The notes under the pieces: model-generated
What the model was told of the DNA's origin: nothing
The model's input: the letters and a program-made list of their open reading frames with translations, nothing else
The model's database searches: none
Source: Clostridia bacterium
GTDB taxonomy: Bacteria; Bacillota; Clostridia; Oscillospirales; CAG-272
NCBI GenBank assembly: GCA_017411605.1
Contig: JAFQPR010000047.1
Span: 1-32,416 of the forward strand
Direction of reading: 5' to 3'
Length of the DNA: 32,416 nucleotides
Made by a program: the position numbers and the translations under genes
Part shown: piece after piece, positions 24,093-32,339 of the stretch
Layout of the letters: every line of letters starts with the position of its first letter
Numbering within the stretch: position 1 is the stretch's first letter

Positions 24093-26282
24093 ATGAAAAA
24101 CAAGCTTTCAAAAATACTTATACTCTCCTTGATTCTCGTAATGGTCTTCGGAACGGTATATGCATCGGCGTTTGAATCGTACGATACGTACACGTATTCG
24201 ATAGACGGAGAGCCTCTCAAATCTCCTACGGCGTATACTCCCGTAAGAGAAGTTGACTATAAGGATATGGACCTTGGCAGACTTGGCGTTACGGGTACAG
24301 ATCTTAAGCTCAAGGCTCCCACCGACGTAGTAACCGACAATGAAGGTAACGTTTATATAGTAGACAGAGAAAACAACAGAATAGTTGTTCTTAATAAATA
24401 CTATACGGCGAAGGCAATAATCGATACTTACGTAGACGATTACGGTAAAACGCAGACGTTTTCTTCTCCAAACGGTATTTTCGTAACCGATCCTACGGTT
24501 TCTGCAAATCAGGAGAAATTCATTTATATCTGTGATACGGAAAACGAGAGAATCGTTATCTTCGATGAATACTTCAATTACTCAAGAACTATTTATAAAC
24601 CCGAATCCGCGCTTGTTAATGATTTCAAGCTTGATGCCATCGCAGTAGATAAGTACGGAAGAATATTCGCTGTATCCAAGCAGTTCCAGGAAGGTGTCAT
24701 AGTTCTTTCAAACGAAGGTGATTTTACAGGATTTATCGGAGCGCAGAAGGTTTCGTACAGTGTGCTTGAGATGGTATGGAGAAACTTCCAGTCAAAAGAG
24801 CAAAGACAGAATCAGGTAAAGAACCTTTCGGTTGCGTATAACAATATCACGGTTGATACCGACGGATTTGTATATGTAACTAACGATCAGCTTGAAGCTT
24901 CAAAGCAGTTTAAAGCGATCAAATCAAAATCTGCGGAAAACTCACCTGTTAAAAAGCTTAACTCCGCGGGTAATGAGATTATGAAGCGTAACGGCTTCTT
25001 CGATCCCGGTGGAGAAGTAGCTGTTTCTACGATTTCACCCACTAATAACGTTTCTAAGATTATAGATATCGCGATCGGTCCCAACGGTTCGTGGACGATT
25101 CTTGATAATGCGAAGGCTAAGGATGCCCGTATGAGAATGTTCACATATGATCAGAACGGTAATCTTCTCTTCGCATTTGGAGATAAGGGTGACCTTCTCG
25201 GACAGGGACAGAACTTCGTATCTATAACATATCAGGAAGTTGATGGCGTAACCTATCTTATCGCGCTTGATAATACGGCAAACAAATTTACCGTATATGC
25301 GCCGACAGCTTATTGCGATACCATTATGAAAGCTCTTGAAAACGAGAACCTTCATAATTATTCCGAGTCTATCAAATATTGGCAGGAAGTTCTTACAAAG
25401 AACAATAACTTTGACTTAGCGTACATCGGTATCGGTAAAGCGCTTTACAGCCAGGGTAAATTCGATGAATCCATGGAGATGCTCTCCAAGGCATACGAAA
25501 CCGCTCAGTATTCGAAGGCGTTTGCGGAAACGAGAAAGGATCTTCTCGGCAAATGGCTTATACCGTTACTTATCCTTATCATAGCTCTTTGCGTAGGACT
25601 TGTTAAGTTCCTCGGTTGGGCTAAGAAGAAAAATAAGGCGACCTCACTCAAGGTTGGAAGAAAGACTTACGTCGAAGAGCTTCTCTTTGTATTCCATCTT
25701 GTGTTCCACCCGTTCGACGGCTTCTGGGATTTGAAGCACGAAAAGCGCGGCTCGGTCAGAGGCGGACTTACTATTATGGGCTTGACGATACTTGCATTCT
25801 TCTATCAGTCGATAGGTAAGGGCTATATCTTCAACCCGAGAGATACCTATTCCACGATATTCGTTCAGATACTTGCAGTCGGAGTTCCCGTGCTTCTTTG
25901 GTGCGTAGGTAACTGGTGTCTTACAACACTCTTCGAGGGTGAGGGCGGATTTAAGGATATCTTTATTGCTACGTCTTATTCTCTCGCGCCCCTGATTCCT
26001 CTTGTTATAGTATCCACGATTCTTACGAACGTGCTTACTGCAACAGAGGGTTCAATGGTAAATCTTCTTGTTACGATAGGCTACGTATGGGTTGCATTCC
26101 TTCTGTTCTTCGGTATGCTTGTAACTCATGACTATGCGCTGGGAAAGAACGTACTTATAACTATCTGTACGATAGTTGCTATGGCAGTTATTATGTTCGT
26201 TGCGATACTCTTCTCGAGCCTTGTAATGAAGATGGTAACGTTCGTAATCGCAATTATAAAAGAAATCGCTAACCGGGCGTAG
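24093..26282 (+). CDS. Beta-propeller (NHL)-TPR-YIP1 membrane protein
   Basis: A 729-residue protein built from three parts. After a signal peptide (cleavage near YASA-F) come about six NHL-like blades, about 65-410: APTDVVTDNEGNVYIVDREN (first), NGIFV-EKFIYICDTENERIVIF, IAVDKYGRIFAV, ITVDTDGFVYVTND, IAIGPNGSWTILDN and a degenerate last. A TPR-like helical stretch follows (about 412-485, YSESIKYWQEVLTKNNNFDLAYIGIGKALYSQGKFDESMEML). Then a transmembrane helix (488-508) leads to a basic cytoplasmic segment and a YIP1 domain (about 530-729, about five helices, including HPFDGFWDLKHEKRGS). The charge pattern places propeller and TPR outside and the loop after helix 1 inside. It lies between the permease pairs and the DUF5696 protein; a scaffold or sensor for the transporter is my inference. 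Confidence 0.82.
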   Translation: MKNKLSKILILSLILVMVFGTVYASAFESYDTYTYSIDGEPLKSPTAYTPVREVDYKDMDLGRLGVTGTDLKLKAPTDVVTDNEGNVYIVDRENNRIVVLNKYYTAKAIIDTYVDDYGKTQTFSSPNGIFVTDPTVSANQEKFIYICDTENERIVIFDEYFNYSRTIYKPESALVNDFKLDAIAVDKYGRIFAVSKQFQEGVIVLSNEGDFTGFIGAQKVSYSVLEMVWRNFQSKEQRQNQVKNLSVAYNNITVDTDGFVYVTNDQLEASKQFKAIKSKSAENSPVKKLNSAGNEIMKRNGFFDPGGEVAVSTISPTNNVSKIIDIAIGPNGSWTILDNAKAKDARMRMFTYDQNGNLLFAFGDKGDLLGQGQNFVSITYQEVDGVTYLIALDNTANKFTVYAPTAYCDTIMKALENENLHNYSESIKYWQEVLTKNNNFDLAYIGIGKALYSQGKFDESMEMLSKAYETAQYSKAFAETRKDLLGKWLIPLLILIIALCVGLVKFLGWAKKKNKATSLKVGRKTYVEELLFVFHLVFHPFDGFWDLKHEKRGSVRGGLTIMGLTILAFFYQSIGKGYIFNPRDTYSTIFVQILAVGVPVLLWCVGNWCLTTLFEGEGGFKDIFIATSYSLAPLIPLVIVSTILTNVLTATEGSMVNLLVTIGYVWVAFLLFFGMLVTHDYALGKNVLITICTIVAMAVIMFVAILFSSLVMKMVTFVIAIIKEIANRA

Positions 26283-26302
26283 ATTGCAGGAGGTAAACTA
26301 TA

Positions 26303-29300
26303 ATGAAATTTAATAAAATATTATCGTCTGCGCTGCTCGTAGTTATGCTATTTATGACTATAGTAACTGCACTGCCCGTAACTGCTGAGGCGGCTTATTC
26401 GGGAAATAACAGTGCATCTGCCTCAAAGACTGCAGAAGAGATCACAGCGCTTGTTAAGGATTCGTATTCCGGAAAGATCAGATATGAGTCCTCGCAGGCA
26501 AGACTTGATGCAGAGCTTCCTTATCTTGACAGTGTAGAGTACGGCGATTACATTCTTTACATCAATAAATACACCGGCGGTGCTTACTATAAAAACAAGA
26601 TCACCGGTCAGATATTGACAAGTAATCCGTATAACTATTTAAGTACGGAAAGCAGCGACAAAACAAACCAGGAAATAAGCAGCCAGGTAATTATTTCTTA
26701 TTCGGAAATTACGGTTGGTTCGGAGAGATTCCTTTATTCTACTCCGGAGGCGGCTGAGAGAGCTCAGATATCTACCGATTTTATTAAAAACGGTATAAGA
26801 GTAAATTATACTCTCGGTGATACGACTTCGAGATATCTTCTTCCTATGGCAATGACTGCCGATAAGTTTGAAGAGCTCGTACTCGTTCCGATGCTTGATA
26901 AGCTCGCAAGACTTATGGAAGAGCATTGCGGCGATGAAACCGGTGAGTACAATATCTTTGTCAATCCCAAGTACAACGTGGATGAAGACAAAAACAGCAC
27001 GGATAAGAAAAACGTGTATTATTACGGATATCTTAATCTTTCGGTAGTGAGAAAGTATCTTCAAGATGCCGAGAGAAAGTATATGAGTATGTATCCGAGC
27101 ACCGACGATCCGGTTCGTAAAATTCTTGCAGGCGTAAAATCGAATATTATGACGCTTTATGCTGCAGGAACAAACGGATATACGCTTAAGAATCTTGCTG
27201 AGTATAAAGAAGGTTCATCTTCTTATGAAAATACCGTAAGAGACTTTTATTCAAATGAATCCTCAGAGATTTACAAGACAAAAGAAGCTATTTATGTGTT
27301 TAATATAAACGCAACAAATAACTCAAAGTCGATCGCATCTACAATATTCAGAGCATATGCTCCCACTTATAACTTTATCGACGTAAACGAAGACGAGGTC
27401 TATTGCGGACTTGTCGATGAAACAGATCAGAAGCCCGTATTCAGATGCGCTATAGAGTATACATTCAATAGTGACGGCAGTCTTTCCGTTCGTCTTCCCG
27501 TAAGCTCGATATCCTTTGATGAAACGGTTTATAACCTTTCGTACATTTCGGTTCTTCCTTATTTTGGAAGCGCATCTATTGCAGGCGAAGGATATGTATT
27601 CTTCCCGGATGGAAGCGGAACCGTTGCTGAGTTCAAGGATTTCTATGACTCGACGGCGAATGATAACGATAACGCAAACGTAATAGTTGACGTTTACGGA
27701 AAAGATTATTGTTATTCAAATATTACAGGTGCGCACCGCGAGCAGATAACAATGCCCGTTTACGGTATAGTAAGCGAGGAAAAATCCAACTCCTGCGGAC
27801 TTGATTCGGTGTCTAACGGCTTCTTTGCTATAGTAGAAGAGGGAATGGCTTTATCAAGCCTTGCGTTCGATATGGACGTTACCTCAATGCTTGCCCGCGC
27901 TTATATGATGTGCAAGCCTTATCCTTCAGACGTCTACGACCTTTCCGAAACTCTTTCTGTCGGTGGCGCAGGTCAGTATACGATAGTTGCGGAAGATAAG
28001 TTCAACGGCTCTTACGTAACAAGATATACAATGCTTACCGACAAAAATATCTACGCTATAAAGGGCGATGACATCGGAGAGTTCTACGATACGTCCTACG
28101 TAGGTATGGCAAATTACTACCGTAATTATCTTTACGAAACCGGAGTTCTTACAGAGCTTGAGAGCGTAAGAGATAATCTTCCTCTTTACTTAGAGGTTCT
28201 CGGCTCGATGGAGATAATCACAAAGGTTCTTTCATTCCCCGTAACAAAGAAGATTGCTCTTACAGAGTTTGATGACGTTACTGCGATGTATAAGGAGCTT
28301 CGTGATTCCGTGACTCTTCTTGAAGAGCTTGCCGCAGAGAACAAAGCTCTTGCTGCAACGCTTGCCGAAGAGATCGCAGCTCTTGAAAAGGCTCTTCAGG
28401 AGCCCGAAGCTGATGCTGAAAAGATCACTTCTCAGATTGAAAGCAAGAAGGTACTCAAGACCGAGTACGAGAATATTGCTGCAACTTACGAAACCTGGAG
28501 CAAGGATTTCAAGATAGATAATATCAATTTCAAGCTTACAGGCTTTGGTAATGGCGGTCTTTATAACACTTACCCCACAAAGCTCAAGTGGAACAGAGCT
28601 TGCGGCGGAAAGAGAGACTTCAAGGATCTTCTCGAAGAGGTGAAGTCTGCAAAGGATAAAGGCGAAAACTTCGGCGTATATCCCGAGTATGACTTTATGT
28701 ATATCAGCTATACCGAGATGTTTGACGGTGTTTCAAAGCGAGTTAACGCATCTAAGATGATAGATAACCGCTATGCCTCAAAGCAGCTTTATGATTCGGT
28801 ATCCCGTGAATACATCAGTTACTTTACTCTTGTAGTAAATACCGAAACTCTTGATAAGCTTTACAGCAAGTTTGCCAAGAAATATTCGAAGTACGATATC
28901 TCTACTATCTCGGTATCCACTTTAGGATCCGACCTTAACTCCAACTTTGATAAAGACGCACCGGTTATAAGAGATGAGTCTCAGAGTTACGTTGAAAGTC
29001 TTCTTGACAGAATATCCAATAAGGATGGATATGACGTAATGCTTGATAAGGGTAATTCGTATACGCTTAAATATGCATCTCACATTCTAAATATGAATAT
29101 CGATTCAAGCCACTTCAGATATTCCTCTTACCCCGTGCCCTTCGCGGGAATGGTTCTTCACGGAGCTGTAAATTATACAGGTTCTCCCATTAACTATTCC
29201 GGTAATCCCGAGTACGAGCTTCTTCGTGCGATTGAGTCCGGAGCATCGCTTTACTACATACTTTGCTACCAGAATTCCAATTACATGAAGGAAGATGGGC

Positions 29301-30079
29301 TCCTTAACCAGTATTACGGTATTGACTATGAGAACTGGTATAAGGATATCGTTAAGAATTATGCAGAGCTTAACGCTGCTATCGGAGAACTTCAGAATTA
29401 CAGAATCGTTGATCACAAAATAGTAATAGGCGAACGCGTAATTGAGCCCGACGAAGCAAAAGCAAATATCGTAACTCTTATGAGAGAGCTTGTTGATATG
29501 CTTGAAACGAAGATACTCGAGGCAAAGGATAACGAGCTTCACGCTATGAGAGATCCTTCAAACGAGTATTATGGAGATCTTCTTTACGTAAACATAGATG
29601 TTGATTCTCTTATGGAGGCGTTTGCAGAGATTCTCAACCTTGGCAATGATGAGATCAAGAATTACGAGGTAGAGAACGGAGTTACCTTTGCTCAGCTCAT
29701 AACCGCTATCAAAACTAAGTATGAAAACCTCAACCCCGATGAAGCGCGTGAGTCTACCGACAATCTCTTGACGATTGACAAGACTTACTTCAGCGATATC
29801 GGAGGTAAGGATAATGTTGATGATTCGTACAGTTCTACTAAGAACGATTACGTTTCCGCGCATTCCTTCATTACCGACTCGTTTGCAACTGACAAGGATT
29901 ACGTCTATACCGACTTCACAAGTGATAAGGATATAGTTCTAGTAACCTATCAGAATGCAGAAGGTAAAACCGTTAAGTTCTTGCTTAACTACAACATTTA
30001 CACCGTTGAGGTTGACCTTGACGATGGACTTGAAGCATATACGTTGCCTAAGTACGGCTACGTAAAAATAACAGGATAA
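26303..30079 (+). CDS. Secreted DUF5696-type protein
   Basis: A 1258-residue exported protein with a plain signal peptide (about 1-31, ending AEAA) and no lipobox. Residues 60-130 (YILYINKYTGGAYYKNKITGQIL) and the PDGSG loop (435-439, within GYVFFPDGSGTVAEF) match what I know of DUF5696. The second half (about 640-1110) looks like a TIM-barrel-type region with segments such as INFKLTGFGNGGLYNTYP and PFAGMVLHGAVNYTGSPIN, resembling glycoside-hydrolase barrels. Catalytic residues cannot be assigned. A coiled coil of about 60 residues (672-734) interrupts this region. The C-terminus is a beta-rich tail (VLVTYQNAEGKTVKFLLNYN). GGAGGT precedes the ATG. It sits between the propeller-YIP1 gene and the second permease pair; a polysaccharide-binding or -cleaving role is plausible but unproven. 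Confidence 0.78.
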   Translation: MKFNKILSSALLVVMLFMTIVTALPVTAEAAYSGNNSASASKTAEEITALVKDSYSGKIRYESSQARLDAELPYLDSVEYGDYILYINKYTGGAYYKNKITGQILTSNPYNYLSTESSDKTNQEISSQVIISYSEITVGSERFLYSTPEAAERAQISTDFIKNGIRVNYTLGDTTSRYLLPMAMTADKFEELVLVPMLDKLARLMEEHCGDETGEYNIFVNPKYNVDEDKNSTDKKNVYYYGYLNLSVVRKYLQDAERKYMSMYPSTDDPVRKILAGVKSNIMTLYAAGTNGYTLKNLAEYKEGSSSYENTVRDFYSNESSEIYKTKEAIYVFNINATNNSKSIASTIFRAYAPTYNFIDVNEDEVYCGLVDETDQKPVFRCAIEYTFNSDGSLSVRLPVSSISFDETVYNLSYISVLPYFGSASIAGEGYVFFPDGSGTVAEFKDFYDSTANDNDNANVIVDVYGKDYCYSNITGAHREQITMPVYGIVSEEKSNSCGLDSVSNGFFAIVEEGMALSSLAFDMDVTSMLARAYMMCKPYPSDVYDLSETLSVGGAGQYTIVAEDKFNGSYVTRYTMLTDKNIYAIKGDDIGEFYDTSYVGMANYYRNYLYETGVLTELESVRDNLPLYLEVLGSMEIITKVLSFPVTKKIALTEFDDVTAMYKELRDSVTLLEELAAENKALAATLAEEIAALEKALQEPEADAEKITSQIESKKVLKTEYENIAATYETWSKDFKIDNINFKLTGFGNGGLYNTYPTKLKWNRACGGKRDFKDLLEEVKSAKDKGENFGVYPEYDFMYISYTEMFDGVSKRVNASKMIDNRYASKQLYDSVSREYISYFTLVVNTETLDKLYSKFAKKYSKYDISTISVSTLGSDLNSNFDKDAPVIRDESQSYVESLLDRISNKDGYDVMLDKGNSYTLKYASHILNMNIDSSHFRYSSYPVPFAGMVLHGAVNYTGSPINYSGNPEYELLRAIESGASLYYILCYQNSNYMKEDGLLNQYYGIDYENWYKDIVKNYAELNAAIGELQNYRIVDHKIVIGERVIEPDEAKANIVTLMRELVDMLETKILEAKDNELHAMRDPSNEYYGDLLYVNIDVDSLMEAFAEILNLGNDEIKNYEVENGVTFAQLITAIKTKYENLNPDEARESTDNLLTIDKTYFSDIGGKDNVDDSYSSTKNDYVSAHSFITDSFATDKDYVYTDFTSDKDIVLVTYQNAEGKTVKFLLNYNIYTVEVDLDDGLEAYTLPKYGYVKITG

Positions 30080-30092
30080 GGAGGTAGAAACA

Positions 30093-31094
30093 ATGAGTGA
30101 TAATATTAATCAGGTCTCGGTTGAAGAAGGCGTTACTCCTGCAACGATATCAGCTTCGGAGCTTGGTTCTGACGGTCTTCTTAATAAGAGAAAAAAGGTA
30201 TCCCTTGATGCGAGAAAAGCTCGCGCGGGTTACATATTTGTTCTCCCCTTCATCCTTGGTGTTGTTCTTATTTATCTTCCCATACTTCTTGACTCCGTTT
30301 GGTTCAGCTTGACTGAAAGAAATACGAACGACCCCTTCAACATCGTTTATAAATTTGTATGGTTCGATTATTACGTTAAGGCATTCACAGACAATGCTAA
30401 CTTCGTTTCAAACCTCATAGCAGGTATTCAGCAGCTCATTTTTGAAGTTCCCGCGGTTATCATATTCTCGCTCTTTATAGCGGTTGTTCTTAACCAGAAG
30501 ATGCTTGGTAGAGCTGCATTCCGTGCGATATTCTTCCTTCCCGTTATAGTATCTACGGGTATTATGGAAACTATCAACGCTGCGGACTTTATGTCGAGCC
30601 AGACCCAGGCGGGTATTAATGACGGCTCGGGCGGCGGAGGTACGAATGAAATTATTTCTGCTCTCGACGTAGAAAGACTGTTCTCGAGCATGAAGGTCGG
30701 CGGCGAGCTGGTTACTTATGTTGTAAACATAGTAAATGACGTTTATAACATAATTAACTACTCCGGTGTTCAGATGCTTATATTCCTTGCGGGCTTGCAG
30801 TCGATATCGCCTTCAATTTACGAGGCGTGCCGTATTGACGGTGCAACAGGATGGGAAACCTTCTGGAAGGTTACCTTCCCGATGATCTCTCCCATGATCC
30901 TTGTTAATGCCGTATATACTATTATCGACGCGTTTACCAGAACGCAGAACCCGGTAATAAAGTATATCAATACTATAACCGATCAGTCGAGCTCGACGGC
31001 GATGTCATGGTCTTACTTCGTTATCATTATTCTTATAATAGCTGCGGTCGCTGCGATTGCATCCACATTTATATTCTATCAGAGAAGAGATTAA
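30093..31094 (+). CDS. ABC sugar permease, MalF-type (pair 2)
   Basis: A 333-residue CUT1-like permease distinct from the first pair. EAA loop: E244-A-C-R-I-D-G250 then VTFPMISP. The stretch SGVQMLIFLAGLQSISPSIYEACRIDGA is a strong family match. Between helices 3 and 4 (about 165-225) an extracytoplasmic loop carries a Gly/Ser-rich segment (GINDGSGGGGTNE) and an amphipathic helix before NYSGVQ. A long N-terminal cytoplasmic tail (about 45 residues) precedes helix 1. AAGGAGGT precedes the ATG and the next gene follows at 12 nt. Confidence 0.92.
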   Translation: MSDNINQVSVEEGVTPATISASELGSDGLLNKRKKVSLDARKARAGYIFVLPFILGVVLIYLPILLDSVWFSLTERNTNDPFNIVYKFVWFDYYVKAFTDNANFVSNLIAGIQQLIFEVPAVIIFSLFIAVVLNQKMLGRAAFRAIFFLPVIVSTGIMETINAADFMSSQTQAGINDGSGGGGTNEIISALDVERLFSSMKVGGELVTYVVNIVNDVYNIINYSGVQMLIFLAGLQSISPSIYEACRIDGATGWETFWKVTFPMISPMILVNAVYTIIDAFTRTQNPVIKYINTITDQSSSTAMSWSYFVIIILIIAAVAAIASTFIFYQRRD

Positions 31095-31106
31095 GGAGGT
31101 AGCAGC

Positions 31107-32147
31107 ATGGCAACAGTAACAAAAGAAACTAAAAATTCTATTCATGTTGACTACGAAGGCAAGCTTACGTTCAAAGAAAGAATGATTAGTAAGCTGAAAA
31201 CTGCTAACACCTGGATCAAGGTTGTTATCAACATTTTCAGATTTATTCTTATGCTTGGCGTATCCTACGTTATTCTTTATCCCTTCTTCTCAAGAATAGC
31301 AGGTTCCTTCATGTCAAAGGAAGACGTAGTTGACTCGACGGTAGCGCTTATTCCTAAGAACTTTACTCTTGATATTTATAAATATATCATAGTAGAGAAT
31401 CATTACTTTGAAGCGCTTTGGAACACATTGCTTATATCTCTGATGTGTGCAATTGTTCAGACTCTTATCTCCTGCCTTATCGGTTACGGTCTTGCAAAGT
31501 TCAAGTTCAAGGGTAATAAAATCGTAATGGCGATAGTTGTTGTAACGATGGTTATTCCTCATAATACGCTTAGTATCGCTATGAGACAGCATTTCTCGGG
31601 ATTTGACCTCTTTGCAGTAAAGGCTTGGGGCTTACCCGGTCCTATCGAGCTCTTATTCGGTTCTCCGCTAGAGCTTACCCATACGCCCATTCCGTTGCTT
31701 CTTCTTTCGCTTTCGGGTCTTGCATTCAAGAACGGTCTTTATATATACCTTATGAGGCAGTTCTTCAAGGGAGTTCCCGATGAGCTTGAGGAATCAGCTT
31801 ACGTTGACGGTTCAGGCGTGTTCCGTACCTTCTTCCAGATTATTCTTCCTCTTTCCGTTCCTATGATGATTACAGTATTCCTGTTCTCGTTCTCATGGCA
31901 GTGGACAGATGAATTCTACACAAGAATGATTTGGGGAACAGGCTCTGAGTTCTATCTTATGCCTGATATTTACGCAAATCCTCCTACATCTCTTTATAAG
32001 TTCAAGGATTATGCGGGTTGGTCACTCTATAAGATCGTAATTCAGAACACAGCGGGTATGCTTATTATCGCGCCCCTTATCATTCTTTACCTCTTCTGCC
32101 AGAAGTATCTGGTACAGGGTATCGAGCGTTCGGGTCTTGTAGGATAA
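31107..32147 (+). CDS. ABC sugar permease, MalG-type (pair 2)
   Basis: A 346-residue permease, last gene of the operon. EAA loop: E229-S-A-Y-V-D-G235 then IILPLSVP, preceded by GLYIYLMRQFFKGVPDELE. An extended extracytoplasmic loop (about 150-205, FSGFDLFAVKAWGLPGPIELLFGSPLEL) lies between helices 3 and 4. The C-terminal part has FSFSWQWTDEFYT and ends FCQKYLVQGIERSGLVG, the usual MalG-type tail. No ATPase gene follows within the window. The coupling ATPase is presumably a shared MsmK/UgpC-type protein encoded elsewhere, as is common in Bacillota. Confidence 0.92.
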   Translation: MATVTKETKNSIHVDYEGKLTFKERMISKLKTANTWIKVVINIFRFILMLGVSYVILYPFFSRIAGSFMSKEDVVDSTVALIPKNFTLDIYKYIIVENHYFEALWNTLLISLMCAIVQTLISCLIGYGLAKFKFKGNKIVMAIVVVTMVIPHNTLSIAMRQHFSGFDLFAVKAWGLPGPIELLFGSPLELTHTPIPLLLLSLSGLAFKNGLYIYLMRQFFKGVPDELEESAYVDGSGVFRTFFQIILPLSVPMMITVFLFSFSWQWTDEFYTRMIWGTGSEFYLMPDIYANPPTSLYKFKDYAGWSLYKIVIQNTAGMLIIAPLIILYLFCQKYLVQGIERSGLVG

Positions 32148-32164
32148 TTTGTAAAACTCAAATA

Positions 32165-32201
32165 GGTTGTCTATTTCGATAGCTTTACTAGAATAACAAC
32201 C
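32165..32201 (+). other. Nested 3' hairpin with UUCG loop
   Basis: GGTTGT (32165-32170) pairs with ACAACC (32196-32201) and encloses CTAT-TTCG-ATAG (32171-32182), a stem closed by a UUCG tetraloop. No T run follows, so it may protect or process the 3' end rather than terminate transcription. Confidence 0.4.
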
Positions 32202-32248
32202 AACAAAAATTGGGGCTGTCGCATTTAGGCATAACCGAATAAAAAACA

Positions 32249-32280
32249 GGGGTATTGTGAAATAAACACAGTACCCCTTT
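32249..32280 (+). terminator. Terminator of the ABC operon
   Basis: GGGGTATTGTG (32249-32259) pairs with CACAGTACCCC (32267-32277), 11 bp with one G-T, loop of seven, followed by TTT. It lies within the repeat and would end the 13.6-kb transcript. Confidence 0.75.
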
Positions 32281-32298
32281 AATAGTAAGCACAAATTT

Positions 32299-32339
32299 GA
32301 GGAAATCAAGGTCGAAAACCTATGGTTTTCCTCGTTTTT
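32299..32339 (+). terminator. Second terminator-like hairpin
   Basis: GAGGAAA (32299-32305) pairs with TTTCCTC (32327-32333), and AGGT/ACCT pair inside, followed by GTTTTTA. The same bases can instead form the shorter GAAAACC/GGTTTTC stem shared with copy B, so two alternative folds exist. Confidence 0.6.

Noticed and set aside
22242-32147. ATPase subunit for the ABC system
   Set aside because: No Walker A or signature (LSGGQ) motif was found in any frame of this region, so the ATPase must be encoded elsewhere.
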